This document shows positions 1 through 9,332 of a stretch of DNA of 64,000 nt, piece by piece (position 1 is the stretch's first letter; each line of letters starts with the position of its first letter). The notes below the pieces were generated by a model. The model ran no database searches and was not told where the DNA came from. It was given only the letters and a program-made list of their open reading frames with translations. The translations under genes were made by a program, and so were the position numbers. Source of the stretch: Candidatus Melainabacteria bacterium (GTDB lineage Bacteria > Cyanobacteriota > Vampirovibrionia > Obscuribacterales > Obscuribacteraceae); NCBI GenBank assembly GCA_003153555.1, contig PLZS01000086.1, forward strand, positions 1-64,000, given 5' to 3'.

Positions 1-1078
1 CTTGTGTAATCCAACACTTGGAGATTTCGACGTTGCTTTGTCCTAGCGCGCGTTCGATGATTGCCGTCGCCTGTTGGCAAAGATCTTGTGCCTTGACATA
101 ACGACCTTCGTCTCTACAGACCAAAGCCAAGTCAAGCAGTGCTTTCCCGTAGTCTGGATGCTCTTTTGTCAAAGTCACTTCACGAATCTTGCGAACCTGT
201 TGAAAAGTTTTTCTTGCTTCACTGTATCGGCTCTCCTTTCGATACAATTCACCAAGGGGCTCGAGCACTGTAGCGACGGCCTCGTGCTCGAATCCAAGCA
301 AAGCTTGGACGCCAAGCAAAGTTGCTTTGTACAGTGCTTCGGCCTGCTTGTAATTGCCCTTCTCATTCAGTATTTGGGCCATGTTGAATGCGGAGTAAGC
401 ATATAGCCAATTTTGTTTGGATTGAGGCGTGTTGAATAACAATAGAGTTTTGTCGTTTATACTCTTCGCGTCGCTCAACTTTCCCCACTTGAGGTACAGT
501 CTCGTCAAACCATTGAGAGGTAGAGCCAGAGCCGTGCCATTTGGTCCTACCTTCTTGGTCGCGATTGCGAGCGAATTGTTGAGAATTTGTTCGCACTCTG
601 GAAATCGACTCTGGTCAAGATAAACCACAGACAGATCGCTCATCATAGTTGGCACCAGATCGCTGGCCCGTTGTTTGCTCGCCTGGTATTTCTTGTTGAG
701 GTGCTTCTGGTCTTCTTGTTCGGCTTCGTCAATGGCTTTTTTGAAGAGTGCCTCGGCCTCTTTAAACCTTCCAGACGACCTGTAAGCTTCGGCCAGACCA
801 AGTGAAATCTGTGCCTTTTGGTAACTCGTTTTGGCGCCCAACTGTTGTGCTTGTTCAAAAAGTTGAACAGCTTCTTTATAACGACCGTGCTGGTAGTTAG
901 TCTGAGCGGCGGCGATCAGGGTTTCCATTTGCAGCGGTTGAGCACTAGAAGCGCTGGGCGCGGCAGAGCTCTCAGCAGCAGAGGGCTGATCACTCTGTGA
1001 AACTGCCGCGTAACTTGGCTCTCGCATGAGTGCGAATGAAAGTCCAAGTACGGCTGCCAGTAAGCGGTTTGATCTCAT
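1..1078 (-). CDS. Secreted TPR-repeat protein, 3' end outside window
   Basis: The reading frame starts at an ATG at 1078, reads leftward and is still open at position 1, so about 359 codons are visible and the C-terminus is missing. The first ~25 residues (MRSNRLLAAVLGLSFALM...) form a basic plus hydrophobic signal-peptide-like segment, followed by a Ser/Ala-rich linker. Helical TPR units follow, with cores such as YKEAVQLFEQAQQLG, FKEAEALFKKAIDEA, YKQAEALYKATLLG and YSEARKTFQQVRKI, a kinesin-light-chain-like spacing. An AGGTT motif about 7 nt upstream fits the start. TPR arrays mediate protein-protein contacts; no catalytic domain is visible, so the partner and pathway are unknown. It is probably exported or periplasmic. 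Confidence 0.85.
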   Translation of the reverse strand, partial: MRSNRLLAAVLGLSFALMREPSYAAVSQSDQPSAAESSAAPSASSAQPLQMETLIAAAQTNYQHGRYKEAVQLFEQAQQLGAKTSYQKAQISLGLAEAYRSSGRFKEAEALFKKAIDEAEQEDQKHLNKKYQASKQRASDLVPTMMSDLSVVYLDQSRFPECEQILNNSLAIATKKVGPNGTALALPLNGLTRLYLKWGKLSDAKSINDKTLLLFNTPQSKQNWLYAYSAFNMAQILNEKGNYKQAEALYKATLLGVQALLGFEHEAVATVLEPLGELYRKESRYSEARKTFQQVRKIREVTLTKEHPDYGKALLDLALVCRDEGRYVKAQDLCQQATAIIERALGQSNVEISKCWITQ

Positions 1079-1381
1079 TGAGAACCTGCTTGCGAGTGAT
1101 CTTGATGATAGAAAGAAGATCTTAGCGCGACATTAGGTAACTGTGTGAATTTTCTCTTTATATGTCCAGATTTTCATTCACGATAAATGTCAGGTCTATC
1201 CTCAATTACGGAAAGCTTACAGATCCAACAGGCGAATTGAATTTCTGGTGGCACCGCCATCTCTCCTGCAGCTCAGCGCGCTAGATTTATCAATTTATGC
1301 GCAGGAATACGACTGTGCAATTCAACGGTGCCTTACCCAAAGCAATGCTTATTCTAAGAGTATATTGGCTGAGGGACAACC
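1079..1381. other. Intergenic region between divergent genes
   Basis: About 300 bases separate the divergent TPR genes at 1078 (minus) and 1382 (plus). The stretch should hold both promoters. No open frame with coding character, hairpin terminator or repeat was recognised. Confidence 0.5.
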
Positions 1382-1774
1382 ATGAACCTTTTCGAGAAAT
1401 TGGCATTGCTCGTTTGCATCGGTGCGACAAGCGTCTCTGGTGCAGAGGCATCTTTTGACGAAATCGAAAAGCTTGATCAGCTAATTGCGTTCAGACCGTC
1501 AAGCGAACTCTACTTTTCTCGAGCCACAGAGCATAGCGAACGACATGAGCACGCTAAAGCGCTTGTTGACTTAGATTACGCATTACAGCTTAAGCCTGAC
1601 GATTACCGGTATTTAATTGCAAAAGCATTCGAACTAAATCGATTGGCCCGATTCGCGGAATCGGATCAAGTTCGCAGCGTAGCCATCTCTAAGGTTGGTG
1701 CTAAAGAACACAGAAGTTGGACAGTGTTGGTTCTGCAAGCGTGCAATGCCAGGCGAATTCGCCTAAAGAAATAG
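1382..1774 (+). CDS. Small secreted TPR-like protein
   Basis: A 130-residue protein starts at ATG 1382 with a GAGGGA Shine-Dalgarno about 6 nt upstream. The N-terminus (MNLFEKLALLVCIGATSVSGAEA) is a good signal peptide with a likely cut after the Ala-rich end. The mature part carries one to two TPR-like helical hairpins: ELYFSRATEHSERHEHAKAL and LQLKPDDYRYLIAKAFELNR, the second with the usual LKPDD turn. No enzyme motif is seen. It is probably a periplasmic adaptor of unknown role. It stands alone, with a decayed gene downstream. Confidence 0.7.
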   Translation: MNLFEKLALLVCIGATSVSGAEASFDEIEKLDQLIAFRPSSELYFSRATEHSERHEHAKALVDLDYALQLKPDDYRYLIAKAFELNRLARFAESDQVRSVAISKVGAKEHRSWTVLVLQACNARRIRLKK

Positions 1775-1972
1775 AATTTTCGAGAGTCATTTCGCGTTCG
1801 GTGGTCAGCATCAATAAGGATTCCACGAGCAAATGAGAGAGACCATTCATGACTCGGTTGAAGAAAACAAATAAAAAGTTCCATCTCAATTCCGACGCTA
1901 GTAATTCACCATCTGGATAAGAAGACGTGAGCACCAAATATAGTGGCGAAGAAATGCCGGACCAAGAACTAG

Positions 1973-4250
1973 GAAATACCCGCCGACGTCAATGCTCAAA
2001 ATTTCGACGACAAAGCAAATAAAAAGTCTAAGACTATTGTCGATGGTCTAAAAGTGGGTGAATTGGGCAAAATTCAAAGCGCGCGCGACATAAACCTGTT
2101 TCAAGTCGAGCCATTGGCGAGAAATGAAATGCAGGCTGCGGGTGCGCCGGGTGCGCCTCTTCTGCGCGCGAAAATGGTGATGATGGATCAGCGCATGGCT
2201 GTCATCCGTGAATACGCACATCAAGTGCGTCCAGGTCGTAAACCAAACGATCGTCTCGACTTCGCCGAAACACTTTATTGGAACACCGGTGTCAAAACCG
2301 ATCCCAAGACCGGCAAAGCTTCTGTAAGCTTTGGACTCAACGATAGCGTCACCACATTCAGAGTCTTCGCCGACGGCTTCACTGGCGATGGCGCCATCGG
2401 TGCAGCAAACGTTGGAGTCGAAGCCGTTCAACCATTTTATGTAGAAGCGAAGATGCCACTTGAGGTCACCGACGGTGACCATGTTCTGCTGCCAATTAGT
2501 CTCGTTAACGCGACTGCGAAGAACTTTGCTGACGTTAATCTGAACGTAGCTTTGGCGGACGTTTATAAACTTCCAGCAATGCAGAAGAACAACACTGGTA
2601 TTAAGGCCGGTGAGCGCGTGCGATGGATTCAACCGATTGATATCGGCAGCGGCAACGGTCTCAAAGAAATAACTTTGAGCGCCAAAACAGGACTGTACGA
2701 AGACAAAGTCGCTCGTAAACTATCGATCAAACCAAAGGGCTTTCCAATTGAAACCGCTTTCGGTGGCGTGCTCGAACCCGGCAAGCCTGTAGTTCATATA
2801 ATCACCATACCTGGTGGCGTCATAGCCGGTAGCTTGGAGTCAAACACCGCCGTGTATCCGACACCATTAGCGAATCTGTCTGAAGCGCTAGAGCGGATGA
2901 TTCAAGATCCAAACGGATGCTTCGAGCAGACAAGCTCGACAAGCTATCCATTGACCATGGCGCAACAATACTTTCTCTCACACAGCAACGTCGATCCGAA
3001 GTTAGTTGAAAAATCACGAGCTAAATTGGATGACGGTTACAAGAAACTAGTTGGATTCTGGTGCCCTGACCGTGGCTACGAGTGGTTCGGTCAAGATCCA
3101 GGCCACGAGGCGCTAACTGCTTTCGGATTACTTCACTTTACAGACATGCAAAAAGTACGCGATGTTGATCAAAATATGATCAGCACCACAAGAGCATGGT
3201 TACTGAAGCAAAAAGATGGACAGGGCGGCTTCACGAGAAAGCGCCGCGCTCTGCACACCTGGATTGAGGACAAAGACTGCTCCAATGCTTACATCTTGTG
3301 GGCACTGCTGGAGTGTGGCCAACCCGCTTCTGACTTGAAGCCAGAGCTTGACTCAATCAAGAAAGCAGCTGCCAGCAGTCAAAACAACTACGTGGTGGCA
3401 CTCGCTGCCAACGCTCTCTATTTATCGGGCGACAAAGTCACAGCGAAAAACCTCATGGATCGTTTAGCCGCCAAGCAGAAAACCGATGGTAGCGTAAACG
3501 GTGTCACGAGTTCGATTGTCGGCAGTGAAGGCGAATCACTCGAAGTCGAAGGCACAGCCTTTGCTACTCTGGCATGGTTACGAGATCCGGCATACACGAA
3601 CAACGTAGAGAAGAGCATAAAATTCCTGGCAGATTCATGCAAGTCAGGACGGTATGGCTCCACTCAAGCAACAGTTCTCGCGCTGCGTGCCATCGTCAAC
3701 TACGACAAACAACGAGCCCGCCCCAAGGCGCCAGGAAAAATTCTGTGCATCGCTGACTACCGGCACGCACAAAGTGGAACTGAGCATGAAAGACGGAAGC
3801 CCCATGCCTTATTCAATTTCGGCAAAATACAACGCTCTCGTTCCCGCTTCTGCCAAAGAATGCAAACTAGACCTAGTCTCAAAAATGGCTCAAAATAAGG
3901 TTTTGGAAGGTGCTTCGACAGAAGCGAACGTGACAGTCGTGAACAAGTCAAAAGATGTGGTGCCAAATCCCGTAGCAATAATTGGTTTACCCGGCGGGTT
4001 AGAACCTCGTCACGCGCAATTAAAAGAGCTTGTCAATAAAGGCAAAATCGATGCCTACGAAGTGCGCGGTCGCGAGGTTGTACTCTACTGGCGCACGTTG
4101 CCTGGCGATGCGAAAGTGGACGTTCCACTTAGCCTAATCGCCGCGGTACCAGGCTCTTTCACCGGACCTGCAAGTCGCACCTATCTCTATTACACAGACG
4201 AACACAAACAGTGGGTGGATGGTCTAAAAGTAGAGATTGCGGCAAAATGA
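1973..4250 (+). pseudogene. Decayed alpha-2-macroglobulin-family gene (C-terminal part)
   Basis: The frame is open from 1973, just after a TAG at 1970-1972, but lacks the large N-terminal MG-domain region of this family; intact bacterial homologs usually exceed 1,500 residues. The remaining part holds the A2M-type core (KASVSFGLNDSVTTFRVFADG), the thioester motif GCFEQTSS near 2918, where most members have GCGEQ, and the alpha-helical TED domain. Near 3740-3770 the frame shifts and a short piece appears deleted: text ending at KQRARPKAPG continues in another frame as LTTGTHKVELSMKDG and runs to the receptor-binding-like C-terminus (YLYYTDEHKQWVDGLKVEI) at 4250. Missing N-terminus, frameshift and deletion together argue for a pseudogene. 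Intact members act as periplasmic protease traps. Confidence 0.8.
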
Positions 4251-4539
4251 TGACCCCGCCTACTTTTGTCATGTTGTATAAGTAGAAACTAGACATTCCT
4301 GAGCCAGTTGACCTTTCCGACAGCGCAAAACTTTCTGTGCGGAAATTGCTTCGGAACAAGAAAAAAATGATCTTTCTTCATCGGATGTCATGCTGGTCGA
4401 TTTACGCCATTCTTCAAATTAATGCAATTGTACGAGATGCTCAGTTTTCTTCAAGCCAATCCAGCGCACCACTCGTTTTTCCCAGGCACCACTGGCGATG
4501 ACGTTTTCGAGAAATTGGCAAACAGCCGGCTTATTAAGC

Positions 4540-4603
4540 TTGTCCAATCGGACTATAAGTGGTAAAATATTACCGGTTAAGCTGCTAAATAGGTGATAAC
4601 CGG
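4540..4603 (+). promoter_or_regulatory. hipBA promoter and operator candidate
   Basis: A sigma70-like promoter is readable: -35 TTGTCC at 4540-4545, a 17-nt spacer, and -10 TAAAAT at 4563-4568. Directly downstream lies a perfect 7-bp inverted repeat, CCGGTTA at 4573-4579 and TAACCGG at 4597-4603, ending 4 nt before the antitoxin ATG at 4608. Autorepression by the HTH antitoxin, as in known HipBA systems, is inferred from this placement. Confidence 0.5.
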
Positions 4604-4607
4604 CATA

Positions 4608-4916
4608 ATGTTGACTTTTGATCTGTCGTCGACCGATGAGATCGCTCGGGAATTTGGTACTAGGCTTCGGGCTCATCGACTTGCTCAGAACCTACAGCAA
4701 AACGAGCTAGCCGCCCGTGCGGGCGTCTCCGAACGAGCACTACGCAACTTTGAGCGTTCGGGGCGCGCTTCCTTCGACCTGTTCTTGCGCGTAGCAATGG
4801 CGCTCGGTCTCGTCGAATCTATGTCGAACTTGTTTGAGCTTAAGCCGAAATCTATCAAGGCTATGGAGCGGGCTAGTCTAAAGCGCCAACGAGCATCGCG
4901 GCGAGTATCCCGATGA
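4608..4916 (+). CDS. hipB: HipB-like XRE-family antitoxin
   Basis: This is a small helix-turn-helix protein of 102 residues from ATG 4608; a GTG at 4593 is a less likely start because it lies within the operator candidate. The HTH_3 core covers roughly residues 12-70: FGTRLRAHRLAQNLQQNELA, then RAGVSERALRNFERSGRASF. The C-terminus is basic. The stop overlaps the next start as ATGA, so it is translationally coupled to the HipA-type kinase gene. In this family the protein binds and neutralises the kinase and represses the operon. The symbol is given by family and position; specificity is not shown. Confidence 0.85.
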   Translation: MLTFDLSSTDEIAREFGTRLRAHRLAQNLQQNELAARAGVSERALRNFERSGRASFDLFLRVAMALGLVESMSNLFELKPKSIKAMERASLKRQRASRRVSR

Positions 4917-6136
4917 AGAAGTTGAACGTGATCTACACGGGCTGGGGAGAGCGATTTGACTTGGGAGTGCTGGCCGAAGACGGCAGAGAACTTCTCTTCG
5001 AGTACTCACCACAAGCTCTAGAGCGCGGTCTAGAGCTCTCTCCCTTGAAACTACCGCTAAGTGCGAAATCTTTCGGCGATTTTCCGGAACATCAGCATCG
5101 ATTACCGGGAATGGTAAATGATGCATTGCCCGATGGCTGGGGACTGCTGTTGAGGAACAGGTTCTTTCGGAAGCAGGGAAGGAGCCCGGATCAGGTCTCT
5201 CCGCTGGATCGGCTGGCATTCATTGGAGACAAAGCGATGGGCGCCCTCGTTTTCGAGCCAGCCGAGAGCGAGGCATTGACGCCAGCGGACGTGCAATTGT
5301 TGGAACTCGCTCGGGACGTTCGCCAGGTGATGGTTGGTGAGAGCGAGGTCCTATTGCGCAAACTTGTATTGATGGGTGGTTCGCCGCAAGGTGCTCGACC
5401 CAAGGTCTTGGTGAATTTTGATCGAAATGATAATCGCATGTCCAATTCGGACGAAGGCGCCGGCACTCCTATGCTGGTGAAATTTCCTGCACAGCATGAG
5501 CACAAGGAGGTGTGCGCTGTGGAAGCAATGTACGGTCGGATTGCTAGTGCGAGTGGAATTCGGGTTCCTGTCATGGAATATTTTGATCTCAATCAGGAGC
5601 TTTCAGCATTTGGTATCGAACGTTTCGACCGATCGGAGTGCATGCGCGTACCGATGCACACCGCCGCCGGTGCAGCGCATGTGGATTACCGAATTCCGCA
5701 GCTCCATTACACTGCTCTTTTGCGGCTGACTCAGTTCATGACTCGAGATATCCGTGAGGTGCTACAAGCGTTCGAACGATGCGTATTCAATGTAATTTTC
5801 AACAACCGGGATGACCACTCGAAAAACTTCTCCTTCGTCATGGGAAAAGATGGTCGATGGATGTTTTCACCGGCCTATGATTTGACATTCAGCGAAGGAC
5901 CGAATGGTGAACACCAGATGGACATATGCGGCGAAGCACGCACTCCAGCACGCAAACATTTACTGCAACTGGCAAATGAGACTGGTATCGCGGAACGAAC
6001 AGCAGTTCAATCAATCGATCGAATTGCCACAGTCGCTGAGCAATTCACTGACTTTGTTGGTGATCTGCCGATCAGGACTGAAACGCTGAAATTGATTGAG
6101 AAAGCGGTGAAGTCAAATCGTGCCCGCATGGTTTAA
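4913..6136 (+). CDS. hipA: HipA-family serine/threonine kinase toxin
   Basis: A 407-residue protein overlaps hipB by 4 nt. The N-terminal HipA_N region (residues ~5-110) has the family text LPGMVNDALPDGWG. The kinase core follows: a P-loop-like GGSPQGARPK near residues 154-163, the catalytic NRDDHSKN near residue 300 in place of the HRDxxxxN of ordinary kinases, and the metal-binding FSPAYDLT. All the active-site elements expected of HipA are present, so it is probably active. E. coli HipA phosphorylates glutamyl-tRNA synthetase and induces dormancy; the target here is unknown. The MmcQ/YjbR-like gene follows after 26 nt and may belong to the same transcript. Confidence 0.92.
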   Translation: MKKLNVIYTGWGERFDLGVLAEDGRELLFEYSPQALERGLELSPLKLPLSAKSFGDFPEHQHRLPGMVNDALPDGWGLLLRNRFFRKQGRSPDQVSPLDRLAFIGDKAMGALVFEPAESEALTPADVQLLELARDVRQVMVGESEVLLRKLVLMGGSPQGARPKVLVNFDRNDNRMSNSDEGAGTPMLVKFPAQHEHKEVCAVEAMYGRIASASGIRVPVMEYFDLNQELSAFGIERFDRSECMRVPMHTAAGAAHVDYRIPQLHYTALLRLTQFMTRDIREVLQAFERCVFNVIFNNRDDHSKNFSFVMGKDGRWMFSPAYDLTFSEGPNGEHQMDICGEARTPARKHLLQLANETGIAERTAVQSIDRIATVAEQFTDFVGDLPIRTETLKLIEKAVKSNRARMV

Positions 6137-6162
6137 TTAATCGGATAGGGAGGTAAATCCAG

Positions 6163-6522
6163 CTGAAGTACACTCAGTTCAACAAATTTTGTGGAGCACT
6201 TCCTGGCACCACTTATGTAATGCAATGGGGTGGATGCCACGTATGGAAAGTCGCAGGCAAGGTTTTTGCCATCGGTGGATGGGAAGGCGATCAGGAGGCG
6301 TACACGATAAAAGTTAGTCCATGGGCCTTTGAAGTGCTGCAGGACCAACCAGGCTTGCGTCCAGCACCATATCTAGCCTCGAGGGGCTTCACCTGGATAC
6401 AACATTACGACAAACCAGGATTAAGCGACAAGCAGCTTAAACAATATCTTCTTCAGTCTTACGAAATAGTTCTGGAAGGAGTATCTAAAAAAAAGCGTCG
6501 TGAGTTGGGATTGCTCAGATAG
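6163..6522 (+). CDS. MmcQ/YjbR (DUF419) family protein, CTG start
   Basis: This small protein has the family layout: QFNKFCGALPGTTYVMQWGG, then HVWKVAGKVFAIGGWE, and a C-terminal SYEIVLEGVSKKKR. From an apparent CTG start at 6163 it is 119 residues, the normal family length of about 118. An in-frame TAA lies at 6154-6156, so no longer start exists. The first in-frame ATG, at 6220, would delete the conserved QFNKFCGALPGTT segment. A strong GGGAGGT Shine-Dalgarno at 6148-6154 sits 8 nt before the CTG and supports that start. Members have a CyaY-like fold and are thought to bind DNA; their biochemical role is poorly known. It lies 26 nt after hipA. Confidence 0.85.
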   Translation: MKYTQFNKFCGALPGTTYVMQWGGCHVWKVAGKVFAIGGWEGDQEAYTIKVSPWAFEVLQDQPGLRPAPYLASRGFTWIQHYDKPGLSDKQLKQYLLQSYEIVLEGVSKKKRRELGLLR

Positions 6523-6675
6523 CGGAAATGCTTACTTCATTCGAAAAGGAGCGATTCCTCTTCGCAATGTCGCTCGGCACGGCTCCAAGAAAAGGCTAGG
6601 CTTTTCCCCCTAGAGGATTCAGCCAGTTCAGACTACGATCGCTGAAACTACTGATCATAGCGAGGAGTTTCAGTC

Positions 6676-7005
6676 ATGCGCCTAATAATTGCTCTTGCCT
6701 GCGCAGCATTGTCCTTCCTGATGTTCGCAGAAGTGGCGTCGGCGAACGAAGCAACGCGCACCTCGGTATGTATCAGAATAAATCGAGCGGGCGAACTAGT
6801 TTCAGCGAAGGTGTATCGTTCTGGAATTTCCTTTCATGGTCAGCACGCACTAGAAGCCATCGGACGAGCTGGTCCGTTTCCGCCTTTGCCGGAAGGGTCA
6901 CCCGAGTATGTTGATTTTCACTACGATGTGGTTCTCGGTTGCACGGGATGGATTATGAGTGACGAGATGCACTTGTGCAAGAAAGTTCATAGCGATCGGA
7001 ATTAA
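6676..7005 (+). CDS. Secreted TonB_C-like domain protein
   Basis: The start at ATG 6676 has a GAGGAG Shine-Dalgarno 8 nt upstream. The first ~23 residues (MRLIIALACAALSFLMFAEVASA) are a signal peptide. The rest resembles one TonB C-terminal domain: VCIRINRAGELVSAKVYRSG, a helix HGQHALEAIGRAGPFPPLPE, and a final strand VDFHYDVVLGC. There is no transmembrane anchor or proline-rich linker as in a true TonB, so energy coupling to a receptor is unlikely. Several Cys residues suggest disulfides in the periplasm. A second protein with two such domains lies at 8354-9187 on the other strand. Confidence 0.75.
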   Translation: MRLIIALACAALSFLMFAEVASANEATRTSVCIRINRAGELVSAKVYRSGISFHGQHALEAIGRAGPFPPLPEGSPEYVDFHYDVVLGCTGWIMSDEMHLCKKVHSDRN

Positions 7006-7024
7006 TCAACTTTGATTATTAAAG

Positions 7025-8209
7025 TTACTGATAGGTGCCACCAAGGTTGGTGTATTCTTTCACGGCGTCGACCATGAGTCTGTGCCCTTCACCCCAATGT
7101 TCGGCAATGAGAGCCATCTCTTCTTCCTTGAACACTCTGGACTGCTCCAAATTTTCAAGTTTTGCATAATATTTGCTGATCATCGAAAGCGTGTTGATCG
7201 TACTCAAAGGATGCTTCGCGCCGTGTTCGCTGGCACGAACTTCCGGCAGAGTGGAGAGTAAGAGATCGAGCAAGAATTGGTGCCTCTCGGCAAGTTCAAG
7301 AGGCAGTGGCGGCTTTGCTTCGGGCAGCGATAGTGTCGCGTAGAACTGCTTCAATGTCTTGTCGACGTCTTCCGCTGGCTGATCTGGTGGCGGTTTGCTG
7401 CCCACCATCGCGTGGAGCGTGGCAATGGCATTGTGGGCTGGACTGACAATTCCGAGGGACTGTTCTATCGATCGCGCCTTTGCGTCAAGCGCGTTGGTGA
7501 TCACCTGATCATCACAACACATTGCTAGAGACCGTAGACTATCTGCCACTTCAGCATTATTTTCGCCGAGGTCGGTTTTTCTGATCAGAAGTGCACGCTC
7601 GTGGTGTGCCCTTGCAGAATGACGGTTCTCCTGCACATATCTGGTTCCCAATCGAGCCTGTGCATCTGCGGCGAATAAGCTATGGGCACCATATATGGTT
7701 TCGACTTGCGCCGCGAGCTGCTCCATTGCGCGCGATACAGAGCTGCCTGCGGTGGCAGACAGGGAGAATAAGCATGCTAACTCAGGAGATTTAGCCATGC
7801 GTTGGAATGCACCAGGGTTGATTCCAGATATTTTCTTCGTGGACTGGGGATTCTTCTCTCGTAGAGCTTTCGCTTCGGCATCGCGCCCGCTCTGCTCCAA
7901 TATGATGACGAGATTGTCGACGCAGGAGCGTTTTGTTTCATGCATGAGAAATCGCATACGTGAGCGCTCAAGCGCCTCTTTGTATAGAGCTTCGGCTTCA
8001 GCGTTCCGGCCTTGGCGCTGATGCGCAAAAGCCAATCTTTCCATTGTAGCTGCGATTCTCGTGTCATCGTCACCAAGCTGTCGTGCCAGGACTAAGGCTT
8101 GTTGGAGGATGTTTTCAGCTTTAGCAAATTGCTCTTGGTCGAGAAGTATTTTGCCCTGTTCGAGCAATGTTTCCCAGGTCTGGGCAATTTGCAGTGGTGA
8201 ATCAGCCAT
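7025..8209 (-). CDS. Cytoplasmic TPR-repeat protein
   Basis: A 394-residue protein with no signal peptide. N-terminal TPR units are clear: TWETLLEQGKILLDQEQFAK, then AENILQQALVLARQLGDD, and a next unit GRNAEAEALYKEALERSRM. A second block near residues 170-230 (YVQENRHSARAHHERALLIR) is of the TPR_12 type. The C-terminal third is helical with no recognised motif. It shares a strand with the TonB_C gene upstream (8354-9187, 144 nt gap) and may be co-transcribed with it. Function is unknown; a scaffold role is the default guess. Confidence 0.75.
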   Translation of the reverse strand: MADSPLQIAQTWETLLEQGKILLDQEQFAKAENILQQALVLARQLGDDDTRIAATMERLAFAHQRQGRNAEAEALYKEALERSRMRFLMHETKRSCVDNLVIILEQSGRDAEAKALREKNPQSTKKISGINPGAFQRMAKSPELACLFSLSATAGSSVSRAMEQLAAQVETIYGAHSLFAADAQARLGTRYVQENRHSARAHHERALLIRKTDLGENNAEVADSLRSLAMCCDDQVITNALDAKARSIEQSLGIVSPAHNAIATLHAMVGSKPPPDQPAEDVDKTLKQFYATLSLPEAKPPLPLELAERHQFLLDLLLSTLPEVRASEHGAKHPLSTINTLSMISKYYAKLENLEQSRVFKEEEMALIAEHWGEGHRLMVDAVKEYTNLGGTYQ

Positions 8210-8353
8210 TTGTTTTAACTCGCCAGTTTGTGCTGAAGTTCCTCCGACGCGATCGACTGATTATATATCGTTTCGTAAATTTTTGATTGATAACCCAGAA
8301 ATCGGTGCATGCACCACAAGCACTGCAACTCATTTTCGTCACTCGATGGTATT

Positions 8354-9187
8354 TCATTCGCGTCCAATATTTTGCACGAGAGGCTTATCCAAAGTAAGTG
8401 TAAGATCCACATCGGATTCTGCTGGAGGCAGCAGAAAGGAGGAAAGCTTGACTGCTCTTAACGCCATTTCGTCAGCAAGCGCTACGCCGGATGAGCGCCC
8501 AATCCTAAGGTTTGAGACGCTGCCGTCCTTATCGATTTTAAAGGCAACCGTAACCTTTTCTTGTTCATGACCTTGCGGTGGATACCAGTTTTTTTTGACC
8601 CTTCGCATTGCGTCTGCCGTGTATGGTCCGTAATCATATGGTACCGGCGCTGACGAAATTACATCACCATTGCGATTTAACAGTGAGGCAAGACAGCCAC
8701 CATTAGGGGTGTCTTCGAATGAGAATTCAACATCTATATAGTCGGAACCGTCAGCTCGCTCTCTTGTCGGTAGCGGCGCAAAAGAGACAATTTTCATTGC
8801 TTGCAGTGCGTTTTTATCGGATGTTTCGACGCCTGAGGAGTGTTGCAATTTTAATTTCGAAACGGTGCCTTTTTGTGAGATTCTGAATCGAGCAACGATT
8901 CGGTCATGCTCATGATATTGCAGCGGTCGCCAAAACACTTTAATCCGTTTTTCAACATACTCCAAATACGGTCTGTATCCCCGCTCTAGTGCTGCCTCAG
9001 CTCTCGGATTGCGACGTATGGGCACTGCATCTTCTTTGCAAAATACATGTGGTATGTGTACGACCAGACCAAAGAGGAAAAGACCTATGATTCCAAATCC
9101 AAACGCGCCTCGGTGCTTATAACTTATCAACAGCGATAATCTCCGGCGCGAAAGGCATGGTGGATGCATCCTTTTGGAATCAGCCAA
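8354..9187 (-). CDS. Membrane-anchored protein with two TonB_C-like domains
   Basis: A 277-residue protein has a basic N-terminus, one transmembrane helix near residues 28-48 (FGFGIIGLFLFGLVVHIPHV), and then two tandem TonB_C-type domains. The first covers residues ~85-170 (KVFWRPLQYHEHDRIVARFR ... GTVSKLKLQHSSG); the second covers ~190-270 (VKKNWYPPQGHEQEKVTVAF ... GSVSNLRIGRSSG). Both keep the strand/G-x-V/helix pattern in which a cell-envelope protein reads K-x-x-W-x-P-P. It is probably anchored in the inner membrane with both domains in the periplasm. ATG codons further in leave the start somewhat uncertain. It is not a complete TonB and has no ExbBD partners here. Confidence 0.75.
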   Translation of the reverse strand: MADSKRMHPPCLSRRRLSLLISYKHRGAFGFGIIGLFLFGLVVHIPHVFCKEDAVPIRRNPRAEAALERGYRPYLEYVEKRIKVFWRPLQYHEHDRIVARFRISQKGTVSKLKLQHSSGVETSDKNALQAMKIVSFAPLPTRERADGSDYIDVEFSFEDTPNGGCLASLLNRNGDVISSAPVPYDYGPYTADAMRRVKKNWYPPQGHEQEKVTVAFKIDKDGSVSNLRIGRSSGVALADEMALRAVKLSSFLLPPAESDVDLTLTLDKPLVQNIGRE

Positions 9188-9332
9188 AATTAGATGATAT
9201 CCAATAGCTTAGCGCATCCGTGGATAGTCATCGATATTCTACAGTGTTGACGGCGACTTGAAATCGCGACTGATTGGGTGGAATGCGCAGCTCACGTCCG
9301 AAATCATATCGTCGTTGGTAGAATAGGGTAAT

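Noticed and set aside
2048..2632. A 194-codon minus-strand frame inside the macroglobulin relic
   Set aside because: It is the antisense shadow of clearly recognisable A2M coding text and has no family similarity of its own.
6676..7005. Functional TonB protein
   Set aside because: It has a cleavable signal peptide and no transmembrane anchor or proline-rich spacer, and no ExbB or ExbD gene is nearby.
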